Below, one piece after another: positions 27,151 to 36,019 of a stretch of DNA of 64,000 bases (position 1 is the stretch's first letter; each line of letters starts with the position of its first letter). Below the pieces are notes generated by a model, which ran no database searches, was not told where the DNA came from, and worked only from the letters and a program-made list of their open reading frames with translations. The position numbers and the translations under genes are program-made. Source of the stretch: an uncultured Planctomycetaceae bacterium (GTDB lineage: Bacteria; Planctomycetota; Planctomycetia; Pirellulales; Pirellulaceae); the NCBI GenBank assembly GCA_937862885.1, contig CALMEE010000101.1, positions 34,011 to 98,010 on the forward strand, in the 5' to 3' direction.

Positions 27151-27813
27151 ATGTCGGAAGTGAAGTTGCGGATGTCTAGCGATAAAACCAAACACAAAAT
27201 CTTGATGGCGGCGGGTCCAATCTTCGCGGAAAAGGGTATGCAGCACGCTACCATCCGGGAAATATGCGCTGCGGCGGAAGTGAACTTGGCCAGCGTCAAT
27301 TATTATTTCACGGACAAAGCCACACTGTATTTGGAGACCGTACATTTCGCGCGTGCTTCGCAAAACATGAAGTTTCCGTTTCCTGATTGGGACTCCCACA
27401 CGCCGGCAGAGTATCGCTTGCGCGGGTTCGTGAAGACGCTTTTGCAACGAATTGTGGCGCTGCGTGAAGCGCCATGGCAAGTTCGCTTGTTGATGAACGA
27501 AGTACTCCAACCAACAGAAACTTGCCAAGTGATTGTCAGGGACTATTTTCAACCGATATTCGACCGTCTGTTGGCAATTATTGACGAGTTGACCGGTGAG
27601 CCGCTGCCCAACGACCTGCGAATCAAGCTGGGGTTTGGCGTAATCGCTCATTGCTTGTTTTACCGGTACTCGAATAGCGTGGCTTCGTTCATGATCGCGC
27701 CGGACGAGCAGGAATATTTCAATTGGGATCAATTAGCCAGCTACATCAGTGAGTTTTGCATTGCTGCAATTCGCCATGGAAATTGGAGCGAGTTAGCGGC
27801 CGGTCGGACTTGA
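27151..27813 (+). CDS. TetR-family regulator of efflux operon 2
   Basis: The protein has 220 residues from the ATG at 27151; an ATG at 27172 preceded by GGAAG is equally possible. The helix-turn-helix domain is clear: KILMAAGPIFAEKGMQHATIREICAAAEVNLASVNYYFTDKATLY, with LASVNYYF as the recognition helix. The NLASVNYYF sequence and the C-terminal domain (CLFYRYSNSVASF) resemble the CecR/YbiH subgroup, which often controls adjacent adaptor and efflux genes. It is followed after 77 bases by an adaptor and an RND permease gene on the same strand. It shares no obvious similarity outside the HTH with the regulator of operon 1. Confidence 0.88.
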   Translation: MSEVKLRMSSDKTKHKILMAAGPIFAEKGMQHATIREICAAAEVNLASVNYYFTDKATLYLETVHFARASQNMKFPFPDWDSHTPAEYRLRGFVKTLLQRIVALREAPWQVRLLMNEVLQPTETCQVIVRDYFQPIFDRLLAIIDELTGEPLPNDLRIKLGFGVIAHCLFYRYSNSVASFMIAPDEQEYFNWDQLASYISEFCIAAIRHGNWSELAAGRT

Positions 27814-27842
27814 ACGATACCTTAAAGCTTTCATATTCACTT

Positions 27843-27855
27843 TGCGATTATCGCA
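27843..27855. promoter_or_regulatory. palindrome between tetR 2 and the adaptor gene
   Basis: TGCGAT-T-ATCGCA, a perfect 13-base palindrome between the tetR stop (27813) and the adaptor start (27891). It could be a regulator site or a small RNA hairpin that adjusts expression inside the operon. Confidence 0.4.
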
Positions 27856-27890
27856 GTTTCACTATTTAAACATCAAATTCAACGAGCTGT

Positions 27891-29270
27891 ATGCAGAAAA
27901 TCGATTCCACGCCAGACCAGCCCATCAAGCTTTCCAAAATGATCACCAAGACAATCATTTCAGCCTCGATCTTGTGTGTTGGCTTTACAATCATGATTGC
28001 TTTAGGGGCGTTGCGACAAGACCCGGCCGATAAGCCGGTGGTTGAAACGACCCCCTTGGTACGCACGTTTGCCGCGGTCGAGTTTTTTGGGCAAATGGAG
28101 CTGTCGGTAAGTGGACAAGTAATCCCCTATCGCGAAACCAAGGTTGCCGCCCAAGTAGCTGGCGTCGTGGCCAGCCGATCAGAATGCGCGGAGGTCGGGA
28201 CCTACGTCAATGCAAACGACATACTTCTGACCATCGATCAGGAGAATTTGCTGTTGGATAAACAGCGGCTTACGGCCGAATTGCTTCAATCGGAAACTTT
28301 GTTGCGGGAACTGGAATCCGAGAAGCGCGGTGTCGAACAAGATATCCAGTTGGCCAAGGAAGAAGTGGCGCTTTTAACTGCCGATAAGGAGCGAAAAACC
28401 TCATTGAAGGGTTCCGTAGCCCAATCGACGATTGAACAAGCGGAGCGCAGCTTGATCAATGCCCGGAAATCATTGCAATCGCTGGAAAATTCCTTGTTGC
28501 TGATGCACACGCGCGAATCGCGGCTGCAGGCGGGAATCAACGTAACCAAGGCGTTATTAGACCGAAACGAAGTCGACTTAGCGCGTACAAATATTCGCGC
28601 ACCGATTTCCGGCGTCGTCGTAAGTGCTCCGGTGCAGCAAGGAGACATGGTGACTGTTGGCACCGTTGTGGCGACGATCAACGATATATCGCGGCTGGAA
28701 GTGCAGTGTAACTTGAGACTGGATCAACTTGAATGGTTGCTTGAGTACAGCGGTATCGAGGCCGAAGCCTTGGAAGACACACATCGTTTGCCAAGGTTGC
28801 CTGTAGAAATCACAACGCGGCAGGGCCCCGAGGCGGGAATTTGGCAGGGAGAGTTGAGCCGTTTTGAGGGGGTTGGGTTGGACGAACGGACCAAAACCGC
28901 GCCCATCAGGATTGACGTAAAGAATCCGGCGACCACAACCACTCGCGGGCTGCGAACCCTCGTGCAAAATTCTTTAGTCAACGTACGGATAAAAATTGAA
29001 ACCGGAGGAGATCGGTTGGCGAAAGAGTTCCTGGCGTTTCCGGCAACGGCGGTTCAGCCAGGCAACTTTGTATGGGTGGTCGAAGATGGCAAATTAAAAC
29101 GATGTAACGTGAAAATCGTGAATCAAATTGGTGAAGACAAAGAAAAAGGGATGCCTGCATTAGTTGTTGTGCTTGTCAATGGAGAACTGAAGATGGGAGA
29201 TCGCGTTGTCGTCTCGCCTGTGGCGCAGCCAATTGTGGGGACTCGAGTACGGGAGACTGACGCTTCATGA
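27891..29270 (+). CDS. membrane-fusion protein of RND efflux operon 2
   Basis: This periplasmic adaptor has 459 residues, with an N-terminal anchor helix (IISASILCVGFTIMIALGAL). The first lipoyl half (VAAQVAGVVASRSECAEVGTYV) is followed by a long coiled hairpin (about 105-215, rich in L, E, K and Q), the second lipoyl half (DLARTNIRAPISGVVVSAPVQQGDMV), a beta-barrel and a C-terminal domain (FPATAVQPGNFVWVVEDGKL). It should link the RND permease to an outer-membrane channel. The permease ATG overlaps its stop (ATGA, 29267-29270), showing translational coupling. Confidence 0.92.
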   Translation: MQKIDSTPDQPIKLSKMITKTIISASILCVGFTIMIALGALRQDPADKPVVETTPLVRTFAAVEFFGQMELSVSGQVIPYRETKVAAQVAGVVASRSECAEVGTYVNANDILLTIDQENLLLDKQRLTAELLQSETLLRELESEKRGVEQDIQLAKEEVALLTADKERKTSLKGSVAQSTIEQAERSLINARKSLQSLENSLLLMHTRESRLQAGINVTKALLDRNEVDLARTNIRAPISGVVVSAPVQQGDMVTVGTVVATINDISRLEVQCNLRLDQLEWLLEYSGIEAEALEDTHRLPRLPVEITTRQGPEAGIWQGELSRFEGVGLDERTKTAPIRIDVKNPATTTTRGLRTLVQNSLVNVRIKIETGGDRLAKEFLAFPATAVQPGNFVWVVEDGKLKRCNVKIVNQIGEDKEKGMPALVVVLVNGELKMGDRVVVSPVAQPIVGTRVRETDAS

Positions 29271-32200
29271 GACGAGTGATACGCTGGGCCATCAACAATT
29301 CGCCCGCCATGAATACGCTATTGATCGCCACTTTATTAGTTGGCGCCGTCAGCATGATTGTCATGCGCCGCGAAGTCTTTCCCGAGTTCGAGCTGGAAAT
29401 CGTGCTGGTTACGGTCGCATATCCAGGTGCCAGTCCGGAAGAGACGGAAAAGGCAATTTGTGAAAAGGTTGAGGCCGCCGTAAAAGACGTGCAAGGCATT
29501 CGCAAACTGACTTCCGTCGCCCGAGAAGGAATGGGGTTTGTGATTATGGAGTTGTCGACCAGTGTCAAAGACGTGCAAAAAGTCGTGAATGAGGTCAGAT
29601 CTCAGATCGAGCAGATCCCCAGTTTTCCTGTAACCGCGGAACAAGCACGTGTACAGCAAATTGTGTTTCGTGCTCCGGCAATTAACGTGGGTATATTGGC
29701 ACCGGAAGAGACCGGCCTAGATCCGATTGCTGCTGACTTGCAGCTGCGAGAATTGGCCGAGCAAGTTCGCGACGAAATCTTGCAGTTAACTGCGGTCCAG
29801 CCGGAGGGGATTCGCGGTTTATTTGCGCCCCTGATCGCGTCGACGACAGCGCCGGCCATCAGTTCAGCGGAAATCATCGCCGCCCGCCCTTATCAAATCG
29901 ACGTGGAAGTCCCCGAGGAAAATCTGCGTGACTATCGGCTGAGTTTGGAACAGGTCGCGCAGATCATCCGATCTCAAAACATGGAGTTGCCTGGCGGAAA
30001 GATGGAAACCGCGTCGCAAGAATTGCTAGTACGTGGACAAACTCGCAAGGAATGGGGGAAAGATATTGAAGAAATCGTGCTGATGACGCTACCCAATGGC
30101 GACACCCTGCGCGTTAAGGACATCGGCACGGTTAACGACTCGTTTGCTGACAGCACTTCCGAGCACTTGATCGATGGCCGCCCGGGCTTGGTGATCCGCG
30201 TATCGCGCACGTCTGATGAAGATTTGTTGACGGTTGTGGACACGGTCAAAAATTATGTCGCTAACAAGACGCTGCCCGAAGGGTATACCCTCAAAGTTTG
30301 GCAGGATCTTTCTGTCGACGTACGCGATCGCATCAACTTGCTCTATAACAACGGGATGCAAGGCTTGATCTTGGTATTCATCGTTCTGGCGTTGTTCTTG
30401 GATTTGCGCCTTGCATTCTGGGTTGCCATGGGAATTCCGATCACGATTCTCGGAGCTGGATTCGTGTTGCTGTTCATGGGACAAACTTTGAACATGCTCT
30501 CCATGTTTGCGTTCTTGATGGCATTGGGTATCGTGGTCGACGATGCGATTGTGATCGGCGAAAACATTTATACAAAGCGGAACCAAGGGATGGATTTCGT
30601 CAAGGCGGCCGTCGAAGGCACTGTTGAAGTATTGCCCAGCGTCGTCGCCTCGGTTTGCACGACCATCATTGCATTCCTGCCGTTGATGTTTATCACCGGA
30701 GTGATGGGCAAGTTTTTGGCAGTAATGCCCATTGCCGTGATTTGCATGTTGATTATCTCTTTGGTGGAAAGCACCTTTATTTTGCCGTGCCACCTCGCCC
30801 ATGATCACAATCTCTTCTTGCGAATGCTTGGCGGCGTCTTTTATTTGTTTAAGTTCCTGCTCATTCCATTCAAATGGCTAAATGGAATCGCCGATAAAAC
30901 GATGACCTTCATGATCGATCGGTGCTATACACCGCTTCTGCGATTTTCGGTAAACAACGTAATGATTGTGGTGGCAACAGCCTTTGCCATCTTATTTGCT
31001 TCGTTCGGATTCGTGTTCGCGCGAATCGTGCCATTTGAAGCCTTCCCGAAACTCGATAGTCGCAACATATCGGGGACCATTGTATTTCCGGACGGAACGG
31101 CAGCGCAATTCGCCCGCCAAGCAACTGAGGAAATGGAGAAAGCTCTGTTGCGCGTCGATGAAAAGATTCGTGAAAAGTACGGCAAGAGCGCAGTGGATGT
31201 CGTTTATCGACGCATCGGTGAAGTATCCGGTGGAGGTGCAAATCCAACAGGAGTCACCAACGGCAGTCACGTGGGGACTGTCGAAGTTGAACTGGTGACA
31301 ACAGCGGACCGCGATATTACCAGTCAAGAAATCGTGAGCATGTGGAGAAACGAGCTTCCTGAAATTCCTGGGGTGGAGGTTGTCAAGTTTGGCGAAGCCT
31401 CCATGGGACCTGGGGGTAACCAAATCGAGTTCAAGTTGTTGGCATCCGGCGATTCCGCGAAGTTCTTGGAGCTTGTAGCGCAAGATTGCAAAGACTATTT
31501 GGCAACGAAATTGGGAGTCTCCGACATTGAGGACGATGCGCGGTTGGGCAGCTTGGAAATGATTCTTAAGCTCAATGATGAAGGGCAGTCTCTCGGCCTC
31601 AATCAAGAACAACTTTACCGCACCGTACGCAATACTTACTTCGGATTTGAGGTGATGCGCGTGCAACGGGGCCGGCATGATGTAAAACTCATGGTTCGTT
31701 ATCCAGAAGAACAGCGTCGTTCATTTGAGAACTTTGAGGAAATTCGCGTACGCGATTCATCCGGCAGTGAAATTCCGCTGATGAAAGTCGTCGATATCGA
31801 CTTCAATCGCGCTTTTTCCGAAATTAGCCGTTTGAATCAGAAACGCTCGATCACGATCACTGCGGATGTCGACAAGATGACCGGTGCGAATGCGGCGAAT
31901 ATCATTCAGGAAATGAGAACTGAGTTTTTGCCGCAACTTCTCGACAACTACCGATTACAGAAGGGGGCCAACATCTACGTTGACTGGGGAGGACAAGCTC
32001 AACAAACTGCCGAGTCACTTTCCAGCATGATGGTCGGCTTTATCATCGCGATTTTCTGTATGTTTATTTTGTTGACGTTGGAATTTCGATCCTATCTTCA
32101 GCCCATGATCATCTTGGCCACAATTCCTTTCGGATTTGTTGGGGCCATTCTTGGCCATTGGGTGATGGGACTGGAAATGACCCTATTCAGCATGTTCGGA

Positions 32201-32596
32201 TTGGTTGCCTTATCGGGCGTTGTCGTCAACGACTCAATCGTATTAGTCGACTTTATCAATCATCGCTTGCAGGAAGGCATGAAGCTTACGGAGGCATTAG
32301 TCGAAGCGGGCCGCAGACGATTCCGTGCCGTGTTATTAACGTCATTTACAACGATAGCCGGGCTTTTCCCAATCATGTTGGAACGCTCCTTCCAAGCACA
32401 AGTATTGATTCCACTCGCTGTCAGCCTAGTGTTTGGCTTGGCAACTGGAACGATCTTTATTCTGGTGCTCGTTCCAACGTTCTATCGAATCTATCTTTGG
32501 TGGCTGTTTTTGTTCGGTACGGAACACAAGGAGCCGGTGTTAACGCGACTGGAAAAGGTTATGCAAAGGCCTGAAAAACAACTCAAGTCCGTTTAG
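29267..32596 (+). CDS. RND efflux permease (operon 2)
   Basis: This inner-membrane RND permease has 1109 residues, near family size. Visible features are a first helix followed by MRREVFPEFELEIV, a porter loop, the proton-relay helix LGIVVDDAIVIGENIYTKRN, the second-half helix GVVVNDSIVLVDFINHR and a C-terminal helix bundle. DAIVIGENI with paired aspartates is typical of the HAE group. It is translationally coupled to the adaptor gene. The regulator type and the DxAI region differ from operon 1, so the two pumps are likely to serve different substrates. No outer-membrane factor is adjacent. Confidence 0.94.
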   Translation: MRRVIRWAINNSPAMNTLLIATLLVGAVSMIVMRREVFPEFELEIVLVTVAYPGASPEETEKAICEKVEAAVKDVQGIRKLTSVAREGMGFVIMELSTSVKDVQKVVNEVRSQIEQIPSFPVTAEQARVQQIVFRAPAINVGILAPEETGLDPIAADLQLRELAEQVRDEILQLTAVQPEGIRGLFAPLIASTTAPAISSAEIIAARPYQIDVEVPEENLRDYRLSLEQVAQIIRSQNMELPGGKMETASQELLVRGQTRKEWGKDIEEIVLMTLPNGDTLRVKDIGTVNDSFADSTSEHLIDGRPGLVIRVSRTSDEDLLTVVDTVKNYVANKTLPEGYTLKVWQDLSVDVRDRINLLYNNGMQGLILVFIVLALFLDLRLAFWVAMGIPITILGAGFVLLFMGQTLNMLSMFAFLMALGIVVDDAIVIGENIYTKRNQGMDFVKAAVEGTVEVLPSVVASVCTTIIAFLPLMFITGVMGKFLAVMPIAVICMLIISLVESTFILPCHLAHDHNLFLRMLGGVFYLFKFLLIPFKWLNGIADKTMTFMIDRCYTPLLRFSVNNVMIVVATAFAILFASFGFVFARIVPFEAFPKLDSRNISGTIVFPDGTAAQFARQATEEMEKALLRVDEKIREKYGKSAVDVVYRRIGEVSGGGANPTGVTNGSHVGTVEVELVTTADRDITSQEIVSMWRNELPEIPGVEVVKFGEASMGPGGNQIEFKLLASGDSAKFLELVAQDCKDYLATKLGVSDIEDDARLGSLEMILKLNDEGQSLGLNQEQLYRTVRNTYFGFEVMRVQRGRHDVKLMVRYPEEQRRSFENFEEIRVRDSSGSEIPLMKVVDIDFNRAFSEISRLNQKRSITITADVDKMTGANAANIIQEMRTEFLPQLLDNYRLQKGANIYVDWGGQAQQTAESLSSMMVGFIIAIFCMFILLTLEFRSYLQPMIILATIPFGFVGAILGHWVMGLEMTLFSMFGLVALSGVVVNDSIVLVDFINHRLQEGMKLTEALVEAGRRRFRAVLLTSFTTIAGLFPIMLERSFQAQVLIPLAVSLVFGLATGTIFILVLVPTFYRIYLWWLFLFGTEHKEPVLTRLEKVMQRPEKQLKSV

Positions 32597-32865
32597 TCAA
32601 GCTGTGCGGTCTGTGCTTGTCAAATACCTGAGATCGTTTACCATGTTGGAGCCGAGCCATTCGGAAAGGTTGGCAATTTGTTTGCGCCAAAACGATCCGA
32701 TATCAATTGGGTTGCACGATTTCTTTGGTAATCCAATCGCTTGGTTACCGAAATGCCAATAACCAAGAATTTGATGCCGATCGATTCATCGGTCCACCGC
32801 ATGATAAGATTGCGGAAATCAAAATCAACTTAGCAATTTTTACCTTTGCTACCACAAGGAAAATA

Positions 32866-33480
32866 ATGTCGACAGTACAAATGGAACACGTCCTGGTTGT
32901 ACGAACTGAACAATTTTGTTCGCTGGGTTATTTTCAGGGATTCTCGGCTGATACTGGCAGATATCTTACTGAGCTATTCAATCCGGCAAACACCATGTAC
33001 CTGCCCCGCGATGCGATGGAGAATGACCCTTCGTTCAAGCAATTGATTCCCTATGTCATTTTTCGACATATAGACGCTCGTGGACAACTCTCGGTGCTCC
33101 GCTACACGCGCGGTAAGGGCCAGGGTGAGCAGCGACTTCACAGCAAACAGAGCATTGGTATTGGTGGGCATATATCCGCGATTGATGCCAGCGAGGGTTC
33201 GCCGTATTTGGAAGGAATGGGGAGAGAACTATCTGAAGAAGTCGATATCGCCTGTAACTACACGCAACAATGCGTTGGACTAATTAACGATGATTCGAAT
33301 GAGGTTGGGCAAGTCCATCTAGGGATTGTCCATGTTTTCGATGTCGAACAACCTTTGGTGACGGCCAAGGAACACGACTTGTTGGATTGCCGTTTCGTCG
33401 ACCTGCAGACATTGGCCAGGGAAAAGAACCGCCTGGAATCGTGGTCGCAAATCTGCTTCGACAACTTGTTCCAGTTTTGA
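32866..33480 (+). CDS. Nudix hydrolase
   Basis: The protein has 204 residues from the ATG at 32866, chosen because AAGGA lies 5 bases upstream; the open frame extends to 32707 but that part has no coding character. The Nudix box is recognisable as GIGGHISAIDAS ... RELSEEVDI (residues 98-128), with R120, E121, E124 and E125 as the metal-binding core; the first glutamate of the box is displaced by an insertion. Family members hydrolyse nucleoside diphosphates linked to another group; the substrate here is unknown. MYLPRDAMENDPSFKQLIPY before the core resembles Nudix proteins of a conserved subgroup. It stands alone, 269 bases after the RND permease. Confidence 0.82.
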   Translation: MSTVQMEHVLVVRTEQFCSLGYFQGFSADTGRYLTELFNPANTMYLPRDAMENDPSFKQLIPYVIFRHIDARGQLSVLRYTRGKGQGEQRLHSKQSIGIGGHISAIDASEGSPYLEGMGRELSEEVDIACNYTQQCVGLINDDSNEVGQVHLGIVHVFDVEQPLVTAKEHDLLDCRFVDLQTLAREKNRLESWSQICFDNLFQF

Positions 33481-33684
33481 CGCACAAGAGACTGAAAAAG
33501 GTGTGACGCACCTCGAATTGGCACCTTGGTCAAGCCGCAGTGTACCTGCTACCGATAGGACGGGGATTTGCCTTAAGCTACCGTCCGAATCCATAAAACT
33601 TCGGATTTATGACGGTTTCAGCAATGATTCCCGTCGCTGCTGGCAGGATTCCTCGAATTAGACTTCACTTTTATTGCTGGCTTG

Positions 33685-33690
33685 TATAAT
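33685..33690 (+). promoter_or_regulatory. candidate -10 element of the IscA/HesB gene
   Basis: A perfect TATAAT lies 49 bases upstream of the start codon. No good -35 hexamer is seen at the right distance. Confidence 0.35.
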
Positions 33691-33739
33691 TTAATAACGA
33701 TAAAGTTTTGAAAACACGCCATCTGGAGACTGACTCGAA

Positions 33740-34072
33740 ATGGGCTTAACACTAACTGAAAAAGCTGCCGCTGAAGTAAAAAAAATCATTGCCGAACAAC
33801 ACGTTGAACCCGGTTCCATGCTGCGAATCGGCGTGGTTGGAGGTGGATGCAGCGGCCTAAATTATGACCTTCGTTTCGACACAAATTACGACGAGATGAA
33901 TGACAGTCGCCAAGAGCAGCATGGCGTGACCATTGTGGTCGACAAGAAAAGCGAGCTGTTCTTGGATGGAACGACGGTTGACTTTTACGAGAGCATTGAA
34001 GCGCGGGGATTCCAGTTCAATAACCCGAATGCGGTGAAGACGTGCGGTTGCGGCAATTCATTCCAGGCTTAA
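33740..34072 (+). CDS. IscA/HesB-type iron-sulfur cluster protein
   Basis: This 110-residue A-type carrier or assembly factor for iron-sulfur clusters carries the three conserved cysteines: GGGCSGLNYDL (first) and TCGCGNSF (the C-x-C pair). The N-terminal LTLTEKAAAEVKKI and central VDKKSELFLDGTTVDF match the family. Such proteins pass clusters to target enzymes; a client could be the radical-SAM enzyme RimO encoded next. A -10 element lies upstream and a strong hairpin terminator follows at 34198, so it is likely monocistronic. Confidence 0.95.
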   Translation: MGLTLTEKAAAEVKKIIAEQHVEPGSMLRIGVVGGGCSGLNYDLRFDTNYDEMNDSRQEQHGVTIVVDKKSELFLDGTTVDFYESIEARGFQFNNPNAVKTCGCGNSFQA

Positions 34073-34197
34073 TAGGCTTGGCTGTCCAGGTCGCTGACTC
34101 GATTGTTTTCTGAACGATGTAACCATTTGCGTTGCTTCAAGATAGCGTCGGCTCCAACGATTTTGCGAAGTGTGCCATGAGTCTTTGAATTCATTGG

Positions 34198-34226
34198 AAG
34201 GTGTCAGATTTCTGACACCTTTTTTG
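34198..34226 (+). terminator. intrinsic terminator after the IscA/HesB gene
   Basis: AAGGTGTCAGA-TT-TCTGACACCTT is a perfect 11-base inverted repeat followed by a run of Ts on the plus strand. It lies about 125 bases after the stop codon. Confidence 0.85.
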
Positions 34227-34474
34227 CTTGCGCAGGCTGGGCCTCCCATTGTACGCGCTGTATCGACGAATGTTGGTCGGGTGTTGGACGACCCGATCTT
34301 TCCGGTAAACTGGAGCCCATGCCGCGCGAATGGTCGCCCGTGTTTCCGAGCGTGAACACCTTCGCGCGCTGGTAATCGAAGATGCGTGTCGAACAGTTGA
34401 CCATTCCTGTTGCCATCATCTTCACATTAAAGCTATTTCACTTCCCCCTGGCCAACTTTTTCCTGTAAACGACA

Positions 34475-35866
34475 TTGACCAAGACATACAACCGACAACC
34501 ACAAAACCGAGACTACAAAGGGGATTACGCTTTCGTCAGCCTGGGCTGTCCCAAGAATACCGTGGATAGTGAGCGGATGATGGGGTTACTGAAATTGGAT
34601 GGCTACCGCCTGATTAGTGATCCCGAACTCAGCGATTTCGTGATCGTCAACACTTGCGGATTCATTGAAAACGCACGCAAGGAATCGTTTGCTTCAATCG
34701 ACGAAATGCTGCGATTGAAAAAGGCAGGAAAGACGCGCGGCGTGATCGTCACTGGGTGTTTGGCTGAACGACAAAAAGAGGATTTACTCAAAGAACGACC
34801 GGATATCGATTCGCTGGTTGGCGTGTTCGGCCGCGAAGAAATTACGAAGATCGCTGACCGCTTGATGGGCAACATGAGCGAGCAGCGCTCGGTGTTCCAA
34901 CCGGCTTCAATTCGCACGCTTCCCGATACGGACCGCTTGAGAATTACGCCCCAGCACTTTGCATATCTCAAAATTTCCGAGGGATGCGACCGACTGTGCA
35001 CTTTTTGCGCAATCCCCAAAATGCGCGGCAAACACATTACCAAACCGTTTGAGGAAGTAATTTCCGAAGCGAAACAACTGGCCGAACAGGGCGTTCGTGA
35101 ACTCAATATTGTGGCTCAGGATACGACCTATTACGGCATCGACATGTACGGTAAGCCTCGCTTGTCAGAATTATTGACGGCACTAAATGATGTCGCGGGA
35201 ATATCATGGATTCGCTTGCTGTATTTCTATCCGATGTATATCGATGCCGAATTAATCGAAACCATCGCGAAACTAGACAAGGTCTTGCCCTACATTGATA
35301 TGCCGTTGCAACACATCAATGACCAGATGTTACGGCGGATGTCTCGTCGCGTCGACCGCGCTCAAACCGAGCAAATCCTGGCTGAATTGAAATCGGGAAT
35401 CCCAGACTTGGTGCTGAGGACAACATTTATTACGGGCTTTCCTGGCGAAACCAACGAACAATTTGCCGAGTTGAAAGAGTTCGTGAAGGAACAGCGGTTT
35501 GAGCGCATGGGCGCTTTTACTTATTCATTCGAACCGGATACGCCGTCGGCCAAGCTGCCGGACCACGTTGCACAAGAAGTTATGGAAGAACGGCGAAACG
35601 AGTTGATGGAGATCCAACGCCAGATCATTTTCGAACGCAATCGCGAAAAAGTTGGTTCGAGCATCGTTGTCTTAATCGACCGTAAGCATCCTGAGCAATC
35701 TGGAGTGTTCATCGGACGCTCGGTAGCCGATGCACCAGATATCGACGGACTTGTTTTCGTAACGGCTGACGACAAACCGGTTCAGCCAGGGCATTTTGTC
35801 GAATGCGAGATCGTGGCGACCAACGGTTACGATTTGGCTGGGTATGCTATGGGTCAACCCTATTAG
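34475..35866 (+). CDS. rimO: ribosomal protein S12 methylthiotransferase RimO
   Basis: This 463-residue radical-SAM enzyme adds a methylthio group to an aspartate of ribosomal protein S12. The UPF0004 domain holds C25 (FVSLGCPKNTVDSE), C61 (VNTCGFI) and C95 (VTGCLAERQ) for the auxiliary cluster. The radical-SAM motif is EGCDRLCTFCAIP (C171, C175, C178), and a TRAM domain closes the protein (SGVFIGRSVADAPDIDG). The LGCPKN motif and YIDMPLQH are typical of RimO rather than MiaB. The start is a TTG at 34475; no later ATG would retain the first cysteine. The IscA/HesB gene upstream is a plausible cluster donor. Confidence 0.95.
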   Translation: MTKTYNRQPQNRDYKGDYAFVSLGCPKNTVDSERMMGLLKLDGYRLISDPELSDFVIVNTCGFIENARKESFASIDEMLRLKKAGKTRGVIVTGCLAERQKEDLLKERPDIDSLVGVFGREEITKIADRLMGNMSEQRSVFQPASIRTLPDTDRLRITPQHFAYLKISEGCDRLCTFCAIPKMRGKHITKPFEEVISEAKQLAEQGVRELNIVAQDTTYYGIDMYGKPRLSELLTALNDVAGISWIRLLYFYPMYIDAELIETIAKLDKVLPYIDMPLQHINDQMLRRMSRRVDRAQTEQILAELKSGIPDLVLRTTFITGFPGETNEQFAELKEFVKEQRFERMGAFTYSFEPDTPSAKLPDHVAQEVMEERRNELMEIQRQIIFERNREKVGSSIVVLIDRKHPEQSGVFIGRSVADAPDIDGLVFVTADDKPVQPGHFVECEIVATNGYDLAGYAMGQPY

Positions 35867-36019
35867 TCGGGTGCTCAATTTGGCGGGTTCACTATTTTTC
35901 GCGTCGGCGCGTGACCCGAAAAAGACCGGACACGCGGCGTTCAGTTCAGCATCGAGTACATTAACTCCTTTGGCATGGCCAACTCGCTTTAGACAACCGT
36001 ATTCTAGTCGCTGTAGATT

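Noticed and set aside
27034..27732. 232-codon minus-strand ORF opposite the second tetR gene
   Set aside because: Antisense to a gene with an unmistakable TetR helix-turn-helix domain.
30089..30808. 239-codon minus-strand ORF within the second RND permease
   Set aside because: Antisense shadow of a clear membrane protein; His/Gln-rich translation is typical of reverse-complemented hydrophobic coding sequence.
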